DNA of 58,103 bases from Oscillospiraceae bacterium (GCA_012520505.1 JAAYOC010000015.1:1-58103), one strand, 5' to 3'; numbered from the stretch's first letter, positions 26,356 through 35,070 are shown. Program-made: numbers and translations. The notes: a model not told the origin generated them from the letters alone.

Positions 26356-27975
26356 TTAACCATTCAACGCCTTAAATGCTTTCTTATTGTTATAGTAAAG
26401 AGTCTTAAAAACAGCAAAATTTCTATCATATACAGCCTTATTATCAGGATTCGGATAATAAGTTTTTGTTGCCGGAATGTATGCTGCGACTTCATCAATG
26501 TCATTAATGATTCCGAGACCTACCGCAATACAAGCAGCAGCTCCAACCGCACCAACATTCTGTGGCGAATCTACCGTTTCAACTGTTCTACCAAGAACAT
26601 CAGCAAGAATCTGAGAAGTAACCGGTGACAATGCTCCACCACCTACAAAACGAATTACATCAGATGTCTTAACCTTTCTCTCCTGAGCCTCAAGCATCCA
26701 ACGTTTATGGAAACAAACACCTTCTACTACAGCTCTAAGCATATCTGTCTTTCCGGTGTCTATGGTAATGTTAAAGAACATTCCGGCAGCATTAGGATCC
26801 TCAAACGGACAACGATTTCCATGTAGCCAAGGTGTGAAAATAACACCGTTAGCACCAGCCGGAGCTGTATCTATTACCTCCGAAAGATAGTCATAAAGAC
26901 TTGTATATCTAGCTTCAAAATTCTCACGTGTTTCAGCTACATGATATTTTTCACAATAAGCATCAATTTCATCAAGAACTAAATGTTCACGAGCCCAATA
27001 TAAACATTTTCCGGAAGTCTCAAGTTCTGCAAAATAGTTATATCTATCTGCTTGTGCACCAACGATTGCTGCAATCATTGCACTTCCATCAACTTTTTGT
27101 TTTTCAACAACTGTTGAAACCCAACCGGATGTACCGGAATAAATATGAGTCGCGCCTGGTTTAACAGCACCGGCACCCACACCGATAAGGGATGCATCGC
27201 CACCGCCGCCAAAGACCGGAATATCAGGAACAAGTCCCAGTTCTTCAGCAGCCTTAGCTGTAAGTCCGCCTACTTTATCAGTTGATTTAATTATTGGCGG
27301 AAGATGATCATAGTTAACATCAACAATCTTACATACCTGTTTTGACCAGCCCTCATGACCCTTTCTTGTATCATAAAGAAGAGCGCTAAAAGCTGAATCC
27401 TGTGTCATAATAAATTTATCTGTACAACGGCTGATTAAATATTCTTTAACATCAAGCCATCTGTAAATTTTTGCATAAATCTCAGGTTCATTAGCTTCAA
27501 TCCACTTATATTTCCAAATTGGATCCTTAACAGAAGAAGAAACTGCACCGGTATAGTAAAGATATGGAAGAAGTTTGAATATATTTGCTCCGGCAATTTG
27601 AATACCGTGTGCAATTCCCTTTTTAATCTCTTCCTTAGCACGCTGATCCATATAGCTCATTGGTCTACGAAGTGCATTTCCTTCCCTGTCAACTACAACC
27701 AAACCCTGCATCTGGCTACAGAAAGAAATACCGGCAATATCATTTGGTTTAATTTTTAGTTTCTTAACAGTTTTGTCCTTGAAAAGTGATTTTGTGGTAA
27801 CACACATTGCTTCCCACCATTCCTCTGTATCCTGCTCAGCTCCGCCGTTGTCTAAGATGTAGAGGTTATACTCCATTGTCGCATCCGCAAGAAGTTTGAT
27901 TTCATTTTCGATTTCAAAAAGACAAGTCTTAACTCCTGTTGTGCCAATGTCATAAGCAATAACATAAACGCCCAT
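26356..27975 (-). CDS. FGGY-family carbohydrate kinase
   Basis: ATP-dependent kinase of the xylulokinase-like group. The N-terminal phosphate-binding motif is DIGTTGVKT, the substrate side includes SFCSQMQGLVVVD and SYMDQRAKEE, and the second FGGY signature region reads GGGALSPVTSQILADVLGR followed by SPQNVGAVGAA. Length 539 residues is at the long end. The sugar cannot be named from sequence. It is transcribed after the TetR gene across a repeat-filled spacer, while an aldolase and an aminotransferase lie on the other side of the TetR operators. Confidence 0.88.
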   Translation of the reverse strand: MGVYVIAYDIGTTGVKTCLFEIENEIKLLADATMEYNLYILDNGGAEQDTEEWWEAMCVTTKSLFKDKTVKKLKIKPNDIAGISFCSQMQGLVVVDREGNALRRPMSYMDQRAKEEIKKGIAHGIQIAGANIFKLLPYLYYTGAVSSSVKDPIWKYKWIEANEPEIYAKIYRWLDVKEYLISRCTDKFIMTQDSAFSALLYDTRKGHEGWSKQVCKIVDVNYDHLPPIIKSTDKVGGLTAKAAEELGLVPDIPVFGGGGDASLIGVGAGAVKPGATHIYSGTSGWVSTVVEKQKVDGSAMIAAIVGAQADRYNYFAELETSGKCLYWAREHLVLDEIDAYCEKYHVAETRENFEARYTSLYDYLSEVIDTAPAGANGVIFTPWLHGNRCPFEDPNAAGMFFNITIDTGKTDMLRAVVEGVCFHKRWMLEAQERKVKTSDVIRFVGGGALSPVTSQILADVLGRTVETVDSPQNVGAVGAAACIAVGLGIINDIDEVAAYIPATKTYYPNPDNKAVYDRNFAVFKTLYYNNKKAFKALNG

Positions 27976-28056
27976 TCTAAATTCTCCTTACTCCTATATT
28001 TTATTTTTTCTTAAAATAATTTTCTAAATTTTTCTCTATCTAAATCTTCATTTTTT

Positions 28057-28206
28057 GAGTCTTGTTAAATCTTTGAGTCTTGCTAGATCTTTATTTTTCG
28101 AATCTTGTTAAATCTTTATTCTTTGAATCTTGTTAAATCTCTATCCTATCGTTATCTTTCGAGTCTATCTTTTGAGTCTTATTTATCTCTTATCTGCCGA
28201 GTCTTT
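28057..28206. repeat. Degenerate tandem repeat, core GARTCTTGTTAAATCT
   Basis: Four 16-nt copies start at 28057, 28075, 28100 and 28125, differing by 0-3 bases. Shorter GAGTCT units follow at 28161, 28174 and 28199, the last inside the 3' end of the TetR gene. Spacing between units varies from 2 to 9 nt. Confidence 0.85.
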
Positions 28207-28867
28207 TAATATCCGTTTGCTCAAAAGTGAATGCCGATTCCAAAAACTTTAACAATTCTGCTACCATTAAGTCATCATCTTCAAAGATCTCTTCGCCACA
28301 AAAAACTTTAAGTCTTTCTATAAAATAATCACATGAATATGAAAACTGTAAAGCTACAAGAAGTGAATCAAAAAAGAATGTAAAGAGCCTTGTATCACAA
28401 TCTTGCCTGATTTCGCCATTTTCTTTTGCCCTTTCAATAAATTCCAAATATGTTTTCGAGGAAATTGATTCAATTCTTTTTACAAAAAAATCTGCCATCG
28501 GACCTTTGAGTTTGGTAATCTCGTTATAGAGCTTTAAGTATTTTGTATCTTTATTCGAAAATCTTTGAATTGCTCTAATCAATTTTTCTGCACGAACTAA
28601 AATTTTATCATCAGTATCAACCACACTTTGAATGGTAATTTCAAGTTGTTTTATAGCCTCATCTACACAAGTATAAAAAAAGTCCTCTTTTGCGTCAAAG
28701 TATTTATAGAGCAATCCTACAGAAACACCGGCTTTTTTAGCGATTACGTTAATATTTGCCTTTTCAAGCCCAAGATCTGAAAACTCATTTATTCCTGCAG
28801 TTAATACCGCCGTTTTATATTCATCTGATGCTCTTTCAAAAGCAGGCTTATAGTATTTTTTCTCCAA
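28190..28867 (-). CDS. TetR-family transcriptional regulator
   Basis: DNA-binding repressor. The N-terminal helix-turn-helix spans about residues 38-57 (NVIAKKAGVSVGLLYKYFDAKEDFF split across helix and turn), followed by an all-helical ligand domain. I place the start at TTG 28867 (MEKKYYKPAF) behind GGGGAG; an open frame upstream to 29005 would run through the promoter and operators and is unlikely to be translated. It is divergent from the aminotransferase at 29030, with two identical palindromes between, one near each promoter. This predicts autoregulation and control of both arms. Confidence 0.88.
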   Translation of the reverse strand: MEKKYYKPAFERASDEYKTAVLTAGINEFSDLGLEKANINVIAKKAGVSVGLLYKYFDAKEDFFYTCVDEAIKQLEITIQSVVDTDDKILVRAEKLIRAIQRFSNKDTKYLKLYNEITKLKGPMADFFVKRIESISSKTYLEFIERAKENGEIRQDCDTRLFTFFFDSLLVALQFSYSCDYFIERLKVFCGEEIFEDDDLMVAELLKFLESAFTFEQTDIKRLGR

Positions 28868-28886
28868 AATTCTCGTTCTCCCCTTT

Positions 28887-28904
28887 TGTGAGTAATTACT
28901 CACA
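28887..28904. promoter_or_regulatory. TetR operator 1
   Basis: Perfect 18-bp palindrome TGTGAGTAATTACTCACA, 9 nt past the leftward -10, so it covers the start region of the regulator transcript. Confidence 0.85.
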
Positions 28905-28912
28905 TTATATAA

Positions 28913-28941
28913 ATGATACCAGCTAAATTTGTAATATTCAA
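28913..28941 (-). promoter_or_regulatory. Promoter of the TetR-kinase-phosphatase unit
   Basis: The -35 TTGAAT (28941-28936) and extended -10 TGG TATCAT (28918-28913) have a 17-nt spacer. A second TATAAT sits 4 nt further downstream. Confidence 0.65.
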
Positions 28942-28967
28942 CCATTTCTTTTTTTCTTTTGTTATTG

Positions 28968-28973
28968 TATACT
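28968..28973 (+). promoter_or_regulatory. Likely -10 element for the aminotransferase-aldolase unit
   Basis: TATACT lies 15 nt before operator 2. The -35 region is T-rich without a good match, so the promoter call is tentative. Confidence 0.4.
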
Positions 28974-28988
28974 ATATACGATGAATTT

Positions 28989-29006
28989 TGTGAGTAATTA
29001 CTCACA
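28989..29006. promoter_or_regulatory. TetR operator 2
   Basis: The same 18-bp palindrome as at 28887, exactly 102 bp away, between the rightward -10 and the ribosome site of the aminotransferase gene. Confidence 0.85.
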
Positions 29007-29029
29007 CACTATGTTCTGGAGGTAAAATT

Positions 29030-30511
29030 ATGGACAAAAATTGTGCTATTACTGTTTATCCTGACGCAAATGCAATAAATGCTGAACTTGATGCACTTAT
29101 TAAAATGCCTGTTTACTCAATCAATCGCAACGCACTGGCAAAGTATGAAGAAGAATACTTTGAAAAAAAATGTAAAAAATCAAAAGCAATGATTGCAGAC
29201 GCACGTGATGTAATCCCTGGTGGTGTACAGCATAACCTTGCGTTCAACCATCCCTTCCCTATTGCTATGACAAAAGCTGAGGGAGCATATCTTTATGATG
29301 TTGACGGTAACAGATATTATGATTTTCTTCAAGCCGGCGGTCCTACCATTATTGGTTCAAATGACCCTGTAGTTAAAGAAGCTGTTAAAAATCTTCTTGG
29401 CACTTGCGGTCCATCAACCGGACTTTTCCATGAATATGAGTATAAGCTCGCTAAAAAAATCTCTGAATGTGTACCTTCTGTTGAAATGTTCCGTATGCTC
29501 GGTTCAGGTACAGAAGCATGTATGTGCGCAGTTCGTGTAGCAAGACTCGCAACCGGTAAAAAGAACATCCTTAAAATGGGTGGTGCATACCACGGCTGGT
29601 CAGATCAGCTTGCATGGGGCATACGTGTACCTGGTACAAAAAATATTCAGTCACAGGGTGTTCCACTATTTGTATTCAGACATACACAAGAATTTTTCCC
29701 TGGCGATTTAGAAGACCTTGAAAAGAAGCTTAAGCTAAACGAATTTAACGGTGGTACAGCAGGTGTATTCCTTGAACCAATTGGTCCTGAATCTGCTACT
29801 CGACCACTTACAAAAGAATTTGTCAAGGGTGTCGAAACACTCTGCCGTAAATATGGTGCTCTTCTCATCTGTGACGAAGTTGTTACAGGATTCCGTATTG
29901 GTCTCTCCGGTGCTCAGGGTTACTTTGGAATTGATCCGGATCTTACAATCTTCGGTAAAGCTATTGCCGGCGGATATCCAGGTGCTGGCGGTATCGGTGG
30001 TCACAAAGATGTAATGAAGCACCTCGGTGCCGGCCTTGATGCTTCCGGTAAAAAGATTAAAAAGGCAATGTGCGGCGGTACATTAGCAGCAACACCTATT
30101 TCATGTGTTGCCGGTTACACAGCAATCTGTGAAATTGAAAAACGTAATGCTTGTAAAACTGCCGGTGAAATGGCTGACCGTCTCACAGCCGGACTTAAGG
30201 AAAGTGCTAAAAAGCATAATCTTCCATTCGTAATTTATAACATCGGTTCCGTATGTCATCTTGATACTGTTGGTACAATGCACTTTGCAGTTAACTGGAG
30301 CAAACCTTGGGAAATTCCTAATGTGCTAAAACAGACAAGCATTCGTCAAAAAGAAATGCAAAATGTTGGTGCTGCATATATGGCAGAAGGACTTGTTACA
30401 CTTGCCGGTTCTCGTCTCTACACATCAGCTGCATATACTCCTGAAATGATTGATGATGCTATTGCAAGATTTGATAGAGTGTTTGCACAATGTGAAAAAA
30501 TTGATTACTAA
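29030..30511 (+). CDS. Class III aminotransferase, glutamate-1-semialdehyde-aminomutase-like
   Basis: PLP enzyme of fold type I, class III. Lys310 in FGKAIAGGYPGAG is the expected Schiff-base lysine and Asp282 in ICDEVVTGFR binds the pyridine nitrogen. The substrate-side motif YHGWSDQ and LGSGTEA are present. At 493 residues it is longer than GSA aminomutase, mainly by an N-terminal extension of about 55 residues. It is first in a rightward unit with the aldolase, under the TetR operators, and so is probably a catabolic transaminase or aminomutase rather than a heme-pathway enzyme. GGAGG precedes the ATG. Confidence 0.9.
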   Translation: MDKNCAITVYPDANAINAELDALIKMPVYSINRNALAKYEEEYFEKKCKKSKAMIADARDVIPGGVQHNLAFNHPFPIAMTKAEGAYLYDVDGNRYYDFLQAGGPTIIGSNDPVVKEAVKNLLGTCGPSTGLFHEYEYKLAKKISECVPSVEMFRMLGSGTEACMCAVRVARLATGKKNILKMGGAYHGWSDQLAWGIRVPGTKNIQSQGVPLFVFRHTQEFFPGDLEDLEKKLKLNEFNGGTAGVFLEPIGPESATRPLTKEFVKGVETLCRKYGALLICDEVVTGFRIGLSGAQGYFGIDPDLTIFGKAIAGGYPGAGGIGGHKDVMKHLGAGLDASGKKIKKAMCGGTLAATPISCVAGYTAICEIEKRNACKTAGEMADRLTAGLKESAKKHNLPFVIYNIGSVCHLDTVGTMHFAVNWSKPWEIPNVLKQTSIRQKEMQNVGAAYMAEGLVTLAGSRLYTSAAYTPEMIDDAIARFDRVFAQCEKIDY

Positions 30512-30656
30512 AAAAAGTCGATTCCTAAATTGATTATTAAAATCAATCATTGGACATTCATTGATACTGAAAGACATTCACCTAGAAGACGTTAGCTGAC
30601 ATTAAAAATTAAAGTCTGTTAAAAATCAATGTGAAATAAAAATCGAGGTAAGAAAA
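30512..30656. other. Spacer with a small hairpin and ACATT repeats
   Basis: Contains a hairpin TTGATTATTAAAATCAA (near 30530-30546) and several GACATT motifs at irregular spacing. No promoter or terminator was seen, so the aminotransferase and aldolase genes are probably co-transcribed. Confidence 0.4.
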
Positions 30657-31847
30657 ATGGCTTATGAAATGGAAAAAGCAAAAGAACTCGTTGTCAAAGC
30701 AGGTAAAAGGCTTGTTGAGACCGGTCTTATTGCTAGAACTTGGGGAAATGTTAGTGCAAGAATCTCTGACACCCAATTTGTTATCACACCAAGTGGTAGA
30801 GCCTATGAAACTCTAACTCCAGAGGAAATAGTTGTTGTAAACATCGAAGATTGCAGCTATGATGGCGAAATAAAACCTTCATCAGAAAAAGGAATTCATG
30901 CCGCTGCATATAAAATACATCCGGATATAGATTTTGTAATCCATTCACATCAAATACATGCCTCTGCATTAAGTCCACTTGGCAGAAACTTTACAACTAG
31001 TGGAAAACACGAAAAAATCTTAGGTCCAGTTATTCCTTGTGCAGCTTATGCTATGCCTTCAACAAATACCTTAAGAGACAATGTTGCCCATGAAATGCTA
31101 CAACATCCCGATGCAAAAGCTTTTATACTGAGGCACCATGGAGCTGTTTGTATTGGCACTGACTATGATGATGCTTTTAAAGTTGCCGAAACTCTTGAAG
31201 ATTTCTGTAAAAAACAGGTTAAGGAAATAGCTGCTTATGTTGGTGGTGCAAAGAATAAGACACTTGTCAAAGCACTTAACTATAAATTTAATTCAAAACC
31301 TTCAAAACCACAGGATTTAGGTGAAAGCACAAAAATTACCGATAATACTTTTGAACTTAAAATGGCAGACAATAGTGTCTACTACTGTACAATTAACGGT
31401 AATGCTTATAACGGTGTTGCTCCTAGGGTTTCTCTTATACATGCACAAATATACAAACATACTGACGCTACGCATATTAGTTTCTTTACAAATAACGAGC
31501 TTGTCGCTCTTTCAAAAATAGTAAATAAAATGAAGCCACATCTTGATGATTTTGCTCAGATTACAGGACCTGCAAAGGTTAAAAACTGGGAACTTTCAAG
31601 CTATCGAACAGATGCCGTAGACATTGGAAAAGCTTTTGGACCTTTCCGTTCTGTTCTTGTACGTGGACATGGTGCACTTTGTATCGGAAAATCAAGAGAT
31701 GAAGTCGAGGCAGTTAAACTCGTGCTACATAAAGAAGCCATTGCTGAAGCTGTTTGCCTGCTTTCCCATGCGGTAAATCCAATTTCCAGCATTGACAATA
31801 TCATTATGAGAGCAGTTTATGTTTTTAAATACTCCAAACTTAAGTAA
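30657..31847 (+). CDS. Two-domain class II aldolase/adducin-like protein
   Basis: Metal-dependent aldolase or epimerase fold present twice. The N-terminal domain (about 1-200) has the metal-site histidines in HSHQIHASAL and RHHGAVCIG, the acid in SSEKGIHAA and the phosphate-binding stretch TPSGRAYETL, as in fuculose- and ribulose-phosphate enzymes. The C-terminal domain (about 225-396) repeats the fold with GHGALCIG but lacks the full HxH pair, so it is probably structural. With an FGGY kinase under the same regulator, it probably cleaves or isomerises a phosphorylated sugar. Confidence 0.85.
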   Translation: MAYEMEKAKELVVKAGKRLVETGLIARTWGNVSARISDTQFVITPSGRAYETLTPEEIVVVNIEDCSYDGEIKPSSEKGIHAAAYKIHPDIDFVIHSHQIHASALSPLGRNFTTSGKHEKILGPVIPCAAYAMPSTNTLRDNVAHEMLQHPDAKAFILRHHGAVCIGTDYDDAFKVAETLEDFCKKQVKEIAAYVGGAKNKTLVKALNYKFNSKPSKPQDLGESTKITDNTFELKMADNSVYYCTINGNAYNGVAPRVSLIHAQIYKHTDATHISFFTNNELVALSKIVNKMKPHLDDFAQITGPAKVKNWELSSYRTDAVDIGKAFGPFRSVLVRGHGALCIGKSRDEVEAVKLVLHKEAIAEAVCLLSHAVNPISSIDNIIMRAVYVFKYSKLK

Positions 31848-31886
31848 TCCCAAATTTAAATATATACTCCAAATTTAAATGATTAA

Positions 31887-31922
31887 GAACAAAAACGCAT
31901 GAACCATCATGCGTTTTTGTTC
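31887..31922. terminator. Intrinsic terminator after the aldolase gene
   Basis: 16-bp perfect stem GAACAAAAACGCATGA and its complement around loop ACCA. Confidence 0.88.
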
Positions 31923-31926
31923 TACC

Positions 31927-31955
31927 TTGAATTATGTTATTATTTATAGTATAAT
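31927..31955 (+). promoter_or_regulatory. Promoter of the CNNM transporter pair
   Basis: The -35 TTGAAT (31927-31932), 17-nt spacer and -10 TATAAT (31950-31955) lie immediately after the preceding terminator. Confidence 0.8.
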
Positions 31956-31994
31956 CAAGCCGTTATTTAAATACGAAAGGAAAGAATTCCCTGT

Positions 31995-33005
31995 ATGGAC
32001 CCCAGTAGTTGGATATTAATATTTATAGTATTCCTACTTCTCATCGGTGGTGGCTTCTTCGCCTCTGCTGAAACGGCTTTTGCCTCACTCAACCCTATAC
32101 GTATCAAACATATGGCTGAAGATGGTAACAAGCGTGCAAAAAAAGCTGAATATATTCTTAATAATTTTAGTAAAACATTGTCAACTCTTCTCATTGGCAA
32201 TAATATAATGCATATTGCAACTGCAACTATAACAACCTATATTGTAGCTTCAACATGGGGCGAAGGTTATACCGCCTACGCCACTATCGTTACAACAGTG
32301 GTTGTTTTTCTATTTGCTGAAATGCTTCCAAAACAATATGCAAAAGACAAGCCGGAAAGTACTTCTCTCTTTTATGCAACCGCTGTTTTCTGGCTCATGA
32401 AAATTTTCACACCTATTTCTTACGTTTTTGATGCTATTGCAAGTTTAATTACCAAACTATTTAAAGCTAAACCTGAACCAATCGTTACAGAAGAAGAATT
32501 TGAAGAGCTTATTGAAATACTTGCAGACAACGGAGAGGAAGAAAATCTCCTCCACTCTGCTTTAAAATTTGATAATAAAACCGCACGAGAAATAATGACT
32601 CCAATGAAGGATGTTGTTTACATTACACTTAAAACTGAGCATGATGAAATCATTGAAACCATTAGAGAAAATAAGTTTTCAAGACTTCCTATATATGATG
32701 AAAACAGTAGCACTATTACAGGTCTCTTTGATGTTAGAAAAGCTATTAAAGAACATCTAGAAGATAGGCGTAAAAAACTTAACCCGGAAGAACTTGCATC
32801 AGCTCCTATGTACGTCTCTACATCCACTCTCATTGACGATTTGTTTGATGAAATGACACAATCAAAAACACATATGTGTGTAGTTATTGACGACTCTGAT
32901 AACTATAAATCCGTCGGCATAATTACAATGGAAGACATTCTCGAAGAACTTGTCGGTGAAATATGGGATGAAGATGACGAGATTCCAAAGGAGGTGTCGT
33001 CATGA
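31995..33005 (+). CDS. CNNM/HlyC-CorC-type transporter, short form
   Basis: Membrane protein with a DUF21/CNNM transmembrane domain (residues 1-180) of the kind implicated in magnesium efflux, followed by a CBS-pair domain (about 200-330, REIMTPMKDVVYI and VGIITMEDILEELVGEIWDED). It ends right after the second CBS unit and lacks the CorC/HlyC C-terminal domain found in the next gene. Its TGA overlaps the next ATG by 4 nt, so the two are translationally coupled and may form a heteromer. The start follows AAAGGAAAG. Confidence 0.88.
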   Translation: MDPSSWILIFIVFLLLIGGGFFASAETAFASLNPIRIKHMAEDGNKRAKKAEYILNNFSKTLSTLLIGNNIMHIATATITTYIVASTWGEGYTAYATIVTTVVVFLFAEMLPKQYAKDKPESTSLFYATAVFWLMKIFTPISYVFDAIASLITKLFKAKPEPIVTEEEFEELIEILADNGEEENLLHSALKFDNKTAREIMTPMKDVVYITLKTEHDEIIETIRENKFSRLPIYDENSSTITGLFDVRKAIKEHLEDRRKKLNPEELASAPMYVSTSTLIDDLFDEMTQSKTHMCVVIDDSDNYKSVGIITMEDILEELVGEIWDEDDEIPKEVSS

Positions 33006-34258
33006 CGGAACAATATATTTTAATTGTATTCCTAATTATTGGCTCTGCCTTCTTCAGTTCATCAGAAATTGCATACGCATCAGCAAATAAATCGAGGCTT
33101 GCAAAAGCTGCTGAATCAGGTAATGCTCGTGGCAAATGGGCAAACTACATTAGCATAAATTATGACAAGGCTCTCTGCTCCGTTCTCATAGGTAATAACC
33201 TAGTTAACATTGCTTCTTCCGCAGTTGCAACCATTATTGCTATCAATTTGTTTGGCTCGGCCGGTGTTGCTATTGCTACTGTTGTCATGACAATTATCCT
33301 TTTAATCTTTGGTGAAATATTACCAAAACAAATTGGAAAAATTTACTGTGACAGCTATGCAATTGCTATTTCTCCTTTTTTACGAATATTCATGATAATT
33401 GTAAGCCCGCTTGTATTTTTCTTTACAAAATTTACCGAACTTGTTTCAAAACTTTGGATTGCTACGGCGGAAGACACTTCATTTACCTATGAAAACTTAA
33501 CAACAATCATAGAAACTGTTGAAGACGAAGGCATCATTGATGAGGGACATAGTGAACTTCTTCAATCAGCAATTGAATTTGATGAAATTGAAGTTCGTGA
33601 GATTATTACACACCGTGTAGATATGCTTGCTGTTGATATAAATGATAAAGCAAAAGATATTATTAATGTTGCTCTTGAATCTGAATTTTCTCGTATCCCT
33701 GTTTATGACGATAGCATTGATAAAATCATTGGAGTTCTTTCCGTAAATCGCCTTCTTAGAACTCTTATAGATGAAAAAAATCCTGATATTAGAGAACTTC
33801 TATCTGAACCAATTTTTGTTCCTCGTTCAAAGAAACTTCCGGCAGCTCTTGACCAAATGAGAAAAGCTAAACGCCACATCGCAATAGTTACCGACGAATA
33901 TGGTGGAACTATGGGCATTGTTACAATGGAAGACATTCTCGAAGAACTTGTTGGCGACATTTGGGATGAAACAGATGAAATTCATCCTGACATTGTAGAA
34001 GAAACGGAAAACCGTTTTATAATGGCAGGCGACCTTATTCTTTCTGACTTTCTTGAGCATATAGATGTTGACGATCCTGAGCTTGAAGACCATGTTATAA
34101 CAGTTGGTGGCTGGGCTACAGAGGTTCTTGAAGACTATGCAAAAGTTGGAGATACATTCGACTACAAAAACTATACAATTACTGTTACAGAAGTAGATGA
34201 CCTTCGAGTAACAGAACTTGAAGTAAAAGAAAACGAAAAGATAACTGAGGAGGAGTAA
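33002..34258 (+). CDS. CNNM/HlyC-CorC-type transporter, full length
   Basis: Paralogue of the preceding gene with the complete architecture: a DUF21 membrane domain (1-180), a CBS pair (about 200-325, ending TMEDILEELVGDIWDETDE) and a CorC_HlyC domain (about 335-410, NRFIMAGDLILSDFLEHI and VGDTFDYKNYTITVTEV). This family is linked to magnesium/cobalt homeostasis. The coupled short and long forms resemble a subunit pair. The acidic C terminus ends EKITEEE. Confidence 0.9.
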   Translation: MTEQYILIVFLIIGSAFFSSSEIAYASANKSRLAKAAESGNARGKWANYISINYDKALCSVLIGNNLVNIASSAVATIIAINLFGSAGVAIATVVMTIILLIFGEILPKQIGKIYCDSYAIAISPFLRIFMIIVSPLVFFFTKFTELVSKLWIATAEDTSFTYENLTTIIETVEDEGIIDEGHSELLQSAIEFDEIEVREIITHRVDMLAVDINDKAKDIINVALESEFSRIPVYDDSIDKIIGVLSVNRLLRTLIDEKNPDIRELLSEPIFVPRSKKLPAALDQMRKAKRHIAIVTDEYGGTMGIVTMEDILEELVGDIWDETDEIHPDIVEETENRFIMAGDLILSDFLEHIDVDDPELEDHVITVGGWATEVLEDYAKVGDTFDYKNYTITVTEVDDLRVTELEVKENEKITEEE

Positions 34259-34280
34259 TATAGGAAAGGATATCTTTGTT

Positions 34281-34604
34281 ATGAAAAATTTTAAAATAAA
34301 TAAAAATATAATACTGCATTTAGCAATAATTTTAGTCCTATACTTATTATGCATTTTCATTAAAGATACCGGTTCCGGCATGACCTTGTTATTAATGATA
34401 ATACCTTCCGGAGTTGCCATTAATTCAATTCTATACGGATTAAAACTACAAAAAATAGACATCATTTACGTTATAGCGTGTGCAGTTTTATTCATACCGT
34501 TTGTATTTATTGTTCTTAACGAAAGTGCTTTAATTTATTCAGCTATATATTCGGCTATAGCACTTCTCTTCAATGCGATAGGAACTTCAATTTCAAAAAA
34601 ATAA
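34281..34604 (+). CDS. Small hydrophobic protein, function unknown
   Basis: It has 107 residues, three or four membrane helices, a basic N terminus and a Lys-Lys end. No recognisable family. AGGAAAGGA lies upstream and the gene follows the CNNM pair by 22 nt, so it is probably the last gene of that unit. It is followed by a terminator. Confidence 0.65.
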   Translation: MKNFKINKNIILHLAIILVLYLLCIFIKDTGSGMTLLLMIIPSGVAINSILYGLKLQKIDIIYVIACAVLFIPFVFIVLNESALIYSAIYSAIALLFNAIGTSISKK

Positions 34605-34619
34605 ATTTAAATAAAAGCA

Positions 34620-34655
34620 AAAAAGGTTAGTTTCGACTAACCTTTTTGTTTATTT
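34620..34655 (+). terminator. Intrinsic terminator after the CNNM unit
   Basis: 11-bp stem AAAAAGGTTAG / CTAACCTTTTT, loop TTTCGA, followed by GTTTATTTT. Confidence 0.88.
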
Positions 34656-34731
34656 TGTATTGTTTTGATTTATAAATCGTTAATTTGTCACATAAATATA
34701 ACAAATATAAAAAGCATCAAAAAAAAGTCGT

Positions 34732-34760
34732 TGACATTAATAAGGAAATCTATTATGATG
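34732..34760 (+). promoter_or_regulatory. feo operon promoter
   Basis: Consensus -35 TTGACA (34732-34737), 17-nt spacer and -10 TATGAT (34755-34760). Confidence 0.85.
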
Positions 34761-34768
34761 TTATCGAG

Positions 34769-34784
34769 TTAGCCAATGCTAACC
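34769..34784. promoter_or_regulatory. Probable iron-regulator operator, site 1
   Basis: GTTAGCCAATGCTAAC, a 6-4-6 inverted repeat placed over the expected transcription start of feoA. The arms match site 2 and resemble DtxR-type half sites. Confidence 0.7.
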
Positions 34785-34812
34785 GACAATAATTAATTTA
34801 AAGGAGCCTGTA

Positions 34813-35025
34813 ATGAACTTAAAAAAAGCAAAAGAAGGAACAGAGTATATCATAAGTAATATCGAAACAAATGATGCAGAACTCGATGCTTTTTTATTCT
34901 CTCTTGGTTGCTACATCGGAGAAAAAATAACCGTAGTGCGCCACCTCAAAGGTGGTTGTGTCGTAGCTATAAAAGATGGAAGGTACAATATTGATAACCA
35001 GCTTGCCAAATCTATCATCATATAA
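34813..35025 (+). CDS. feoA: Ferrous iron transport accessory protein FeoA
   Basis: Small SH3-like cytoplasmic protein (70 residues) that assists FeoB. Family features include SLGCYIGEKITVVRHLKGGCVVAIKDGRYNID in the beta-barrel region (split by turns) and the final strand AKSIII. GGAGCCTG precedes the ATG. First gene of the iron-uptake operon. Confidence 0.92.
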   Translation: MNLKKAKEGTEYIISNIETNDAELDAFLFSLGCYIGEKITVVRHLKGGCVVAIKDGRYNIDNQLAKSIII

Positions 35026-35070
35026 TTTTTAACAGATAGTAATTACAAGCTGTTTTTTATTAACTTGTCG

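Noticed and set aside
28057-28206. Repeat cluster considered as a CRISPR array
   Set aside because: Units of 16 nt separated by only 2-9 nt, no spacers of uniform length, no cas genes nearby. The same reasoning excludes 39396-39508 and 41561-41636.
28867-29005. Upstream 46-codon extension of the TetR gene
   Set aside because: It would read through both operators and the promoter; the TTG behind GGGGAG gives the normal family length.
29030-30511. Annotation of the aminotransferase as heme-pathway HemL
   Set aside because: Its long N-terminal extension and its operon with an aldolase under TetR control argue for a catabolic paralogue; no other heme genes are nearby.
33827-34465. 212-codon open frame on the minus strand over the CNNM transporter and the small membrane gene
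   Set aside because: Antisense to two well-supported coding regions, Phe/Cys/Asn-rich, no start signal.
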